From positions 1 to 9,409 of the forward strand of contig JAJXZZ010000101.1 of the NCBI GenBank assembly GCA_021779795.1: 9,409 bases of DNA, written 5' to 3'. The notes beneath the pieces are model-generated. The model ran no database searches. It was not told where the DNA came from and saw nothing but the letters and a program-made list of their open reading frames with translations. Origin of the DNA: Acidobacteriota bacterium (GTDB lineage Bacteria; Acidobacteriota; Vicinamibacteria; Vicinamibacterales; Fen-181). The position numbers and the translations under genes are program-made. Positions 1-7,376 of the stretch are shown piece after piece (positions within the stretch are counted from its first letter, which is position 1; every line of letters begins with the position of its first letter).

Positions 1-40
1 GTGGCGGCGGCGGGCGGGCGGCGGGCGGCGGGCGGCGCGC
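1..40 (+). other. G-rich tract with four GGG runs, G-quadruplex potential
   Basis: GGG runs lie at 12-14, 16-18, 23-25 and 30-32, with loops of 1, 4 and 4 bases. This fits the usual G3+N1-7 pattern for an intramolecular quadruplex on the plus strand. The tract is built from imperfect GGC/GGGC repeats and is at the window edge, so it could also be the edge of an unseen neighbouring gene. I find no convincing coding region in 1-121. Confidence 0.3.
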
Positions 41-59
41 TTCTCCGTCCAGCGCCGCC
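31..59 (-). terminator. GC-only stem-loop downstream of the activase gene, possible terminator
   Basis: GGCGGCGC (31-38) is perfectly complementary to GCGCCGCC (52-59), with a 13-base loop. For the minus-strand operon the hairpin begins about 60 bases past the stop codon, where a terminator could sit. No T-tract follows it on the minus strand, so it is not a classic intrinsic terminator. In such GC-rich sequence an 8-bp stem can arise by chance. Seen: the stem. Inferred: the role. Confidence 0.2.
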
Positions 60-76
60 GCTCACCGCCTCTCTCC

Positions 77-123
77 ACTTCGTACTTCGTACTTCGTACT
101 TCGTACTTCGTACTTCGTACTTC
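77..123. repeat. 7-bp tandem repeat (ACTTCGT), 6.7 copies
   Basis: Six perfect copies of ACTTCGT start at 77, 84, 91, 98, 105 and 112, followed by a partial ACTTC at 119-123. On the minus strand the unit reads ACGAAGT. The array's last two bases (122-123) form part of the TGA stop (124-122) of the activase gene, so the array begins inside that stop codon and lies in its 3' untranslated region. The copies are identical, which suggests recent slippage or expansion, and copy number could change without altering the protein. The unit is not self-complementary beyond the GTAC created at each junction, so no hairpin is expected. Its AT content is clearly higher than its surroundings. Confidence 0.95.
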
Positions 124-3100
124 AGGCCCTGGGCTCCAGCGGAATGATCTCCCGCCTCTCCTCGCCCTCCCCGGCCGCGACGCCGAGCTGGCGGCGCAGC
201 CGCCGCTCGTAGGCGGCCAGCCACTTCTCGATCCGCTCCGCCTGCCGGCCGCGGCTGACGAGCGACTCGCGCGCCCGATCGAGCGAGTAGTCGATCGTCT
301 CGAGCCTGAGCTTGATGGCGCCCACCGGCTTGTTCTCGTCGATGTCCTTGAAGGCGAAGTACGGCGTGCCCGAGTGCTCGATGATCTCCTCGACCGTGGC
401 GTAGATCGGCGCGTCGTGGCCGCACTTGAAGTTCGACAGCTCGACCGCGACCAGGTTCGGGTGGCGCGCGGCGAACTTGGCCGCCCAGACCTTCAGGTTG
501 CTGCTGGCGGCCGTCGAGTGCTTCCAGACGTCCGAGATGTCGAGCGGGTGGCTGATGACGCCGGCCCGCACCTCGTCGCCGAACATCCGGTCGAGCAGGT
601 CCTCGTCCACCGGGAGCGTGCTCTGCGAGAAGACCGGGTAGCCGAGCTTCTGCAGCTCCTCGGGGATGCCGTGGTTGAGCCCGGGGTCGTGGTGGTACGG
701 GCGCCCGAGCAGGACGATGCCGAGCCGGTTCTCGCGCTCGAGCCCGTCGAGCGCGTCGCGGGCGGCGGCGCGGACCGAGCGGTCGTAGTCGGCGAGCGTG
801 TCGAACCCGGCGGCGATGGCCCGCTCGTTCTCCTCCCAGGACAGCCCCAGCAGGCCGTCCCACATGTCGAACATCTGGCGCCGGAACAGCGCCTCGTCCT
901 CCATGTCGAGCAGGCCGTCGAGGTACCGGACGCCCCTCTCGGCGAACAGGTCGGAGTCCTTGACGAAGGCCGCGCGGACCGTCTGCGGCGTGAGCGACAC
1001 GGTCGGGCAGGCGTTGCTCGCGCGCGTGGCCGTGACCTTCGACGGCAGCACCTCGATCATCGGGAAGAAGATCGCGTCGAGCGGCGCCCGCTTGTGCTTG
1101 ACGAACAGCAGGTTGTGCACGTGGGCGAGCGCGACCTTCGACGGGAAGCACGGGTCGATGGCGCCGCGCGTGGCCCCGGTGCGGTACATCTCGGTGCTGG
1201 TGAAGTCCGAGAAGACGATGTGCTTCGGGTCGACGCCGAGGCTCTCGAGGTACCCGGTGAAGAAGGGGGCGTAGGCGTAGAAGTTGAACACGCGGGGGAT
1301 GCCCACGCGCACCTGGCTCCGCCGGTCGTAGAGCGCCCGCCGGCGCCGCGACGCCGCGGTCCAGCCGGCCGGGGGCCTCGGGTCGGCGACCGACGCCGGG
1401 TGGCGGAGCTTCCAGACCTCGCGCGAGGCGAGCGCCACCAGGTTCGGCGTCCGCTTCTTCACCGCGTCCTCGGCCGCCTTGATGTCGCGCATGTGGCCGA
1501 TGTCCTCGGCCGCCCCCTTCTCGCAGCCGGCGACGATGAAGCGGCGGCGGGCCGCCTCGTGGACGTCGGCCGCCACGCGCCTGGCCTCGCCGCCGGCGGC
1601 CGTGCCGCCCACCGACACGTCGATGAAGGTGCGCACGCACTCGTTCTTGCAGAAGTGGCAGCGCGTGTCGTCGTCGCACTTGGTCTCGAACGTGATCCGC
1701 TCGGCCGCGTCGAGGCCGATGAACGTCGTCTGGTGCCCCTGCTTCCAGAGCCGGATCGCCTCGAGGCCCGCGCCGATCGCCCCCGCCTCGCCGCAGTGCT
1801 CGTGCAGCACGATGTCGGGCTGGCGCGGCTGCCCCTTGAAGTTGTCGCGGATGAAGTCGACCTGCGCCTTGACGGCCGCCAGGTTGCGCTGCGTGCCCCC
1901 CTGCAGGACGAACCGCCAGCCGAAGCGCGAGAGGTTGGGCGCCTTGGCGACGTAGAGGAACACGTTCCTCGGCAGCACCGCGGCCAGCCCCGCCAGGATC
2001 TCGTCGGGCGCCCAGCCGTGGCGCTGGACGTTGGCGATCTCCGACTGCAGGAACAGGACGCACCCCTGGCCGAACACCGGCATCTCGCGCGCCGAGAAGG
2101 CCGCCTCGGCGAACTGCTCGACCGGGTAGCCGAAGCTGCGCGCGATGGCCTGCAGGAAGTACCCGTTGCCGGCCGAGCAGGCCGTGTTCAGCCGGAAGTC
2201 CTTCACGCGGCCGCCGTGCATCACGATGATCTTGATGTCCTGGCCGCCGACGTCCACGATGACGTGCGGGTCCTCGTAGATGTGGAGCGCCGAGTTGGCG
2301 TGGGCGACGGTCTCGACCAGCGCCGCGTCCCCCACGAAGACGTCCTTCAGGATGTCCTTGGCGTAGCCGGTGGTCACCAGCCCCGACACCTCGACGCCGG
2401 CGCCCTGCGACTCGATCTGGCCGCGCAGCGACGTGAACATCTCGATCGCGTCCTCGATCGGGTTGCCGCGCGAGAGCTGGTACGCCTTGGCGAGCACGCG
2501 GCCGTCCTCGTCGAGCAGCACCGCCTTGGTGGAGGTGGAGCCGGCGTCGAGGCCGACGAAGCCGCGGACGCGCGAGCCGGCCGCCACCCGCGGCGGCTGC
2601 CACGCGGGCCGCTCGTACAGCGCCCTGAACTCGGCCAGGTCCATCCCCGACGCGCCGACCGCCGCCGTGCCGCGCCGCGTCTCCTGGCGGCCGCGGGCGA
2701 GCGACTCGGCCAGGCGCGCCGGCCCGAGGTACAGCATCTCCTCCCGCTCGCGCCGGGCGAACTCGACGGCGCCGAGCGCCCCGTAGTACTCGGCCATCGG
2801 CGGCGAGACGATGAGGTCCTCGGGCCGCGTCCCCTCGGGCAGCACGACGCCCCGCTCGCGCCAGCGCTCGGGGATGTGCGCCCGCCACGCCTCGCGCAGC
2901 GCGCGCAGGAACGCGTGCGGCCCGCCGACGAGCAGCACGCCGGGCGGCAGGGCGCTGCCGCGCGAGAGCACGATCAGGTTCTGCAGGACGATGGCGTCGA
3001 ACAGCGACGCCATCAGCTCCTCGGCCGGCACCCCGCGCTTCTGCAGGCTGTTGATGTCGGTCTCGGCGAACACGCCGCACTTGCCGGCGATGGGGTACAC

Positions 3101-3604
3101 CTTGAGGCCGACGTACGGCAGCGCGCCGAGCGCCTCGGGCGCGACCTTCAGCTTGGCGGCGATCTTGTCGATGACCGCGCCGGTGCCGCCGGCGCACTTG
3201 TCGTTCATCGACACCGTCTTGCGCGACCGCCCCTCGCTCTCCTGCTCGAAGACGATGATCTTGGCGTCCTGCCCGCCCAGCTCGATGACCGTGCGGACCT
3301 CGGGGTGGTGGCGCTCGGCCGCCAGCGCGACCGCGGCCACCTCCTGGACGTAGTGCGCCCCGATGAGCCCGGCGTACGTCGATCCCGAGACGCCCGTGAT
3401 GAAAGCGCGCGCCTCGCCGCGCGACACGCCCGCCTCCTGCTCGAGGCGCGTCAGCATCTCCAGCAGCTTCTCGGCCGGTCGGCTCTCGTGGCGCTGGTAG
3501 TCCCGCCACACGACCTCGTCGGTACGCGAATCAACCGCCACGGCCTTGACGGTGGTCGAACCCGCGTCGAGGCCGAGGAGGAACCTGTGTTCGGAATCGC
3601 TCAT
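122..3604 (-). CDS. Fused BadF/BadG/BcrA/BcrD-type CoA-dehydratase activase with DUF2229 region (1160 aa)
   Basis: Predicted ATP-dependent reductase of the 2-hydroxyacyl-CoA dehydratase / benzoyl-CoA reductase activator family, cytoplasmic and probably oxygen sensitive. Two ASKHA ATPase halves are visible. Half 1 (about 8-285) has GLDAGSTTVK (11-20), IELGGQDAKII (107-117) and YYGALGAV (273-280). Half 2 (about 348-620) has GLDAGSTSTK (351-360), VDVGGQDIKII (450-460) and GEAGAIGAGL (605-614). Cys137 and Cys176 in half 1, and Cys476 and Cys515 in half 2, are each 39 residues apart, as in HgdC, whose homodimer binds one bridging [4Fe-4S]; here one chain should supply all four ligands. A cysteine cluster follows (643, 649, 652, 656, with 694). 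The DUF2229 region (about 766-1115) has VGIPRVFNFYAYAPFF and GRPYHHDPGLNHGIP. The ATG is chosen because it overlaps the upstream stop as ATGA (translational coupling); a weak AGG precedes it. The open frame continues upstream to 5167, but that part only shadows the neighbouring gene. Domain assignment is firm; the substrate is unknown. Confidence 0.93.
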   Translation of the reverse strand: MSDSEHRFLLGLDAGSTTVKAVAVDSRTDEVVWRDYQRHESRPAEKLLEMLTRLEQEAGVSRGEARAFITGVSGSTYAGLIGAHYVQEVAAVALAAERHHPEVRTVIELGGQDAKIIVFEQESEGRSRKTVSMNDKCAGGTGAVIDKIAAKLKVAPEALGALPYVGLKVYPIAGKCGVFAETDINSLQKRGVPAEELMASLFDAIVLQNLIVLSRGSALPPGVLLVGGPHAFLRALREAWRAHIPERWRERGVVLPEGTRPEDLIVSPPMAEYYGALGAVEFARREREEMLYLGPARLAESLARGRQETRRGTAAVGASGMDLAEFRALYERPAWQPPRVAAGSRVRGFVGLDAGSTSTKAVLLDEDGRVLAKAYQLSRGNPIEDAIEMFTSLRGQIESQGAGVEVSGLVTTGYAKDILKDVFVGDAALVETVAHANSALHIYEDPHVIVDVGGQDIKIIVMHGGRVKDFRLNTACSAGNGYFLQAIARSFGYPVEQFAEAAFSAREMPVFGQGCVLFLQSEIANVQRHGWAPDEILAGLAAVLPRNVFLYVAKAPNLSRFGWRFVLQGGTQRNLAAVKAQVDFIRDNFKGQPRQPDIVLHEHCGEAGAIGAGLEAIRLWKQGHQTTFIGLDAAERITFETKCDDDTRCHFCKNECVRTFIDVSVGGTAAGGEARRVAADVHEAARRRFIVAGCEKGAAEDIGHMRDIKAAEDAVKKRTPNLVALASREVWKLRHPASVADPRPPAGWTAASRRRRALYDRRSQVRVGIPRVFNFYAYAPFFTGYLESLGVDPKHIVFSDFTSTEMYRTGATRGAIDPCFPSKVALAHVHNLLFVKHKRAPLDAIFFPMIEVLPSKVTATRASNACPTVSLTPQTVRAAFVKDSDLFAERGVRYLDGLLDMEDEALFRRQMFDMWDGLLGLSWEENERAIAAGFDTLADYDRSVRAAARDALDGLERENRLGIVLLGRPYHHDPGLNHGIPEELQKLGYPVFSQSTLPVDEDLLDRMFGDEVRAGVISHPLDISDVWKHSTAASSNLKVWAAKFAARHPNLVAVELSNFKCGHDAPIYATVEEIIEHSGTPYFAFKDIDENKPVGAIKLRLETIDYSLDRARESLVSRGRQAERIEKWLAAYERRLRRQLGVAAGEGEERREIIPLEPRA

Positions 3605-5460
3605 GGCACCTGCTGATTGGCCGGCGCGCGCAGGCCGGGCTGGGACACCACCTGCCGGGATTGCCAGGCGCGGTCGCGGTCGATGAGACGGCTGACGTGG
3701 AGCACGAAGTTGGCGGCCACCCCGGCCACGCCCGGGCTGGTCGGCACGTGGTAGAACGGGCTGCGCAGCTCGCGGTGGTCCGCCACGTAGCGGCGGATCT
3801 CGCTGAGCTTGCGGCCGGTGGACGCGAGCGCCCGGTCGAACTCCTCCTCGGCCCGCTCCCGCGCCTCGACGAGCACCATCTGGACGCGGCTGTGCGCGTG
3901 CAGCTCCCCCTCGGCGGCCGTCTCGATCGGGAGGAACAGCACGTTGTCCACGCGGGCCGCCACCGTCGACTGCACGCCGTCCGACTGCGTGGAGGGCATG
4001 CAGCCGAACGGCTTGAGGCTCAGCACCATGTGCGCGGCGCGCCGGGTGGAGTAGTAGACGTTCTTGCCGACCTCCAGGTGCCCCTCGCCGCCGGACGCCA
4101 GGCTCTTGTAGAACGGCTCGGCCGCCTCGGCCAGCGCCTCCTGGTCCACCAGCGGGTGCGGCAGCTCGCCGAGCGCCCGGCACAGCGTGTGGTAGCGCTG
4201 GCGGTAAATCGCGGCGCCAGCCCAGTAGCCGAAGCGCTTGGCGGCCGTCTTCGCCTCGTCTGCGAGCTTCGCGCGGAGCCGGGCCCCGAGCGGCCCTCTC
4301 CGCGGGACGTCCACGCCGCGGCGGTTCAGCAGCTTGGCGTGCCCCTGCCGGACGAGGTACATCAGCCACGTCCCGAGCGGATCGACGACGACCTGGGCCC
4401 CCTCGCGCTCGAGGAACTCGTACATCTTGAAGTTGCCGTCGCCCTCGGTCGTCTGCGCCCAGAACTCGCCCGTGACCTTGACGACCGGCTTGACGCGCAG
4501 CCGATCGACCTCGACCGTCTCGAGCCGCTCGCGGCAGGCGCGGATGGCGTCCCGGCTGAGATCCCCGTAGATGTGCCGGCGGAGGTTCATCACGACCTCC
4601 GTCGTCTGCCGGGTCACCTTGCGGGGCTTGAGCCGCTTCCACAGCCAGGCGGGCAGCTTCGTCGCCGGGTCGAGGTGCTGGCGGCGGCTGAAGTCCTCCG
4701 AGAGCAGCGCCATCGCCTCGGCGAGCGCGCGGTTGGTCGAGCCGGGCACCGTCTCGAACGGCCGGATCGCGTAGGCGACGTCGTTGAGCACGTCGCCGAA
4801 CTGGATCGCGTTCCACGCGCCGAGGCCGAGCAGCAGCGTCAGCTTGAGGCCCGCCTCGCCCGTGTTCGCCCGCACCCCGTCGTCCTGCTGGAACGTCAGG
4901 ACGCGGAACCCCTCGAACCCGGCGTTGCGCAGGGCCAGCCGGAACTCCCCCTCGTACATCCCGAAGCGGCAGGGGCCGCAGGTGGTGGCCGTGAAGAAGA
5001 CGTAGCGATCGACGATCTCGCGGCGCGAGAGCCCCTGGGCCTCGAGCTGCTGCAGGTAGCTGACCAGGGCGCCGACGGTGAAGTACGCCGGGTTGCACAG
5101 TCCGTTGTTGCCGTACTGCTTGCCGACCAGGCAGGCGTTCAAGTCCATCTGCGGCAGCGGCAGGCACCGGTGCCCGCAGGCGGCCAGGAGGGCCTGGATG
5201 AGCTGCTCGTGCCGGGCGGTCAGGCCGCCGATGAGGATGGTGACGCGGTCGCGCTCAGCGGCCGTGAACGGTCGCGCGACCTCCCGCCGGTAGTGCGTCG
5301 GCGGCGGCGCGTCCAGGTGAGCCCTCCGCTCGAGCCGCTCGCGCGCCTCGGCCACCAGCCGGGCCACTTCCGCCTCGGCCGAGCCCGCGGCCGGACCGGT
5401 CCCGTCCTGTCGTTCGGGCTCTTCCCGCTGCCGAGATTCCTGCCCCGGACCGCCTCTCAT
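3601..5460 (-). CDS. 2-hydroxyacyl-CoA dehydratase / benzoyl-CoA reductase-like (HgdB, double-cubane type) Fe-S protein (619 aa)
   Basis: Probable electron-accepting Fe-S partner of the activase encoded directly downstream. The core starts near residue 70 (VTILIGGLTARHEQL). Candidate cluster ligands are Cys110 and Cys122 (ACLVGKQYGNNGLCNPAYF), Cys161 and Cys164 (TATTCGPCRFGMYEGEF), and Cys487 (KPFGCMPSTQSDG). These resemble the CYPA, GGCRATNY and PFGC motifs of dehydratase D components. In many bacteria this domain is the C-terminal part of a single very long activase; here it is a separate first gene of a two-gene operon, and no second HgdA/HgdB-like subunit gene is seen. Residues 1-65 are a charged, Gln/Glu/Arg-rich, Pro-rich extension of unknown role. 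The ATG at 5460 is preceded by AAGGGA (GGGA core 7 bases from the ATG). The frame stays open upstream to 7296 only by GC bias, and GTG at residue 32 is a less likely start. The stop overlaps the next start by 4 bases. Family is confident; substrate and exact cluster type are not. Confidence 0.88.
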   Translation of the reverse strand: MRGGPGQESRQREEPERQDGTGPAAGSAEAEVARLVAEARERLERRAHLDAPPPTHYRREVARPFTAAERDRVTILIGGLTARHEQLIQALLAACGHRCLPLPQMDLNACLVGKQYGNNGLCNPAYFTVGALVSYLQQLEAQGLSRREIVDRYVFFTATTCGPCRFGMYEGEFRLALRNAGFEGFRVLTFQQDDGVRANTGEAGLKLTLLLGLGAWNAIQFGDVLNDVAYAIRPFETVPGSTNRALAEAMALLSEDFSRRQHLDPATKLPAWLWKRLKPRKVTRQTTEVVMNLRRHIYGDLSRDAIRACRERLETVEVDRLRVKPVVKVTGEFWAQTTEGDGNFKMYEFLEREGAQVVVDPLGTWLMYLVRQGHAKLLNRRGVDVPRRGPLGARLRAKLADEAKTAAKRFGYWAGAAIYRQRYHTLCRALGELPHPLVDQEALAEAAEPFYKSLASGGEGHLEVGKNVYYSTRRAAHMVLSLKPFGCMPSTQSDGVQSTVAARVDNVLFLPIETAAEGELHAHSRVQMVLVEARERAEEEFDRALASTGRKLSEIRRYVADHRELRSPFYHVPTSPGVAGVAANFVLHVSRLIDRDRAWQSRQVVSQPGLRAPANQQVP

Positions 5461-5503
5461 CGTGCCGTCCCTTCGTGCGTCGATCGCCTGAGTTGAACCC
5501 TTC

Positions 5504-5512
5504 CATTCTACT
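5504..5512 (-). promoter_or_regulatory. AGTAGAATG element, probable -10 region of the redox operon
   Basis: On the minus strand, AGTAGAATG contains TAGAAT (5510-5505), close to the sigma-70-type -10 consensus. It ends 43 bases before the ATG at 5460. The identical 9-mer stands in the same position upstream of the ATPase gene at 7377. No convincing -35 hexamer is seen 16-18 bases upstream. Recurrence at gene fronts supports a promoter; assignment is inference. Confidence 0.45.
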
Positions 5513-5580
5513 CCGTCGCCGCGGGACGGCGCACGCGCGGGCCGCTCTTCCGGCCTCGGCAGGGCGGGCGTCGCGGACGG

Positions 5581-5594
5581 CGGCGGGCCCGCCG
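5581..5594. promoter_or_regulatory. 14-bp perfect GC palindrome upstream of ettA
   Basis: CGGCGGGCCCGCCG is a perfect palindrome in the 186-base divergent intergenic region. It lies about 20 bases before the GAGAAT element of ettA, roughly where a -35 region or operator would be. All-GC palindromes are common by chance in this base composition, so a regulatory role is only a possibility. The rest of the intergenic region shows no RNA gene or open frame that I can support. Confidence 0.2.
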
Positions 5595-5611
5595 GCACGG
5601 CTCGAACCTGT

Positions 5612-5620
5612 GGGAGAATG
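5612..5620 (+). promoter_or_regulatory. GGGAGAATG element, possible -10 region of ettA
   Basis: GGGAGAATG holds GAGAAT (5614-5619) and differs from the AGTAGAATG elements elsewhere in the window at two of nine bases. It ends 26 bases before the GTG start of ettA. No good -35 hexamer is seen. Assignment rests on similarity and position only. Confidence 0.35.
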
Positions 5621-5637
5621 GGCGGAACCTCATCGAC

Positions 5638-5642
5638 AGGAG
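5638..5642 (+). promoter_or_regulatory. Ribosome binding site AGGAG for ettA
   Basis: A clean AGGAG lies 4 bases before the GTG at 5647 and decides the start. The next in-frame ATG (residue 10) falls inside the conserved YIYTM N-terminus of EttA, so starting there would remove family-conserved residues. Confidence 0.75.
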
Positions 5643-5646
5643 CCTC

Positions 5647-7324
<1,678 letters not shown>

Positions 7325-7326
<2 letters not shown>

Positions 7327-7333
7327 TAGAATG
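7325..7333 (+). promoter_or_regulatory. AGTAGAATG element, probable -10 region of the assembly ATPase gene
   Basis: AGTAGAATG contains TAGAAT (7327-7332) and is identical to the minus-strand element at 5504-5512. Its first two bases belong to the ettA stop codon TAG (7324-7326). It ends 43 bases before the GTG at 7377, the same distance as the redox operon copy from its ATG. No clear -35 is visible within the end of ettA. There is no hairpin terminator between ettA and the next gene, so read-through from ettA is also possible. Confidence 0.45.
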
Positions 7334-7364
7334 TGCCCCGGCCGCGGGACGTCGGCTCACCAAG

Positions 7365-7369
7365 GGAGG
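7365..7369 (+). promoter_or_regulatory. Ribosome binding site GGAGG for the assembly ATPase
   Basis: A strong GGAGG, within AAGGGAGGG, lies 7 bases before the GTG at 7377. It decides this start over the ATG at 7331, which is in another frame, and TTG at 7376, which is followed directly by a stop. Confidence 0.8.
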
Positions 7370-7376
7370 GTGGCTT

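Noticed and set aside
77..121. Read-through coding of the heptamer array as a repeated STKYEVR peptide tail
   Set aside because: The array has this 7-codon period in frame after the TGA, but nothing such as a stop-codon context or conserved extension supports read-through.
77..123. CRISPR array
   Set aside because: The units are 7 bases with no spacers between them. It is a simple tandem repeat.
374..3616. Open frame of 1080 codons on the plus strand opposite the activase gene
   Set aside because: It is a mirror of the GC-rich codon usage of the minus-strand gene. Its translation is low-complexity Arg/Ala/Val/Asp/Leu-rich with no family motifs, while the minus frame shows full ASKHA and DUF2229 motifs.
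3605..5167. N-terminal extension of the activase frame beyond its ATG at 3604
   Set aside because: The extra 521 residues are Arg/Pro/Ala-rich out-of-frame sequence over the HgdB-like gene. The family motif GLDAGSTT begins 11 residues after the chosen ATG.
3661..5496. 611-codon plus-strand frame opposite the Fe-S protein gene
   Set aside because: Same shadow effect; the product is compositionally biased and has no recognisable domain.
7331..7376. ATG at 7331 as the start of the ATPase gene
   Set aside because: It is in a different frame from the conserved protein and lies within the promoter-like element, whereas GTG at 7377 has a strong GGAGG site.
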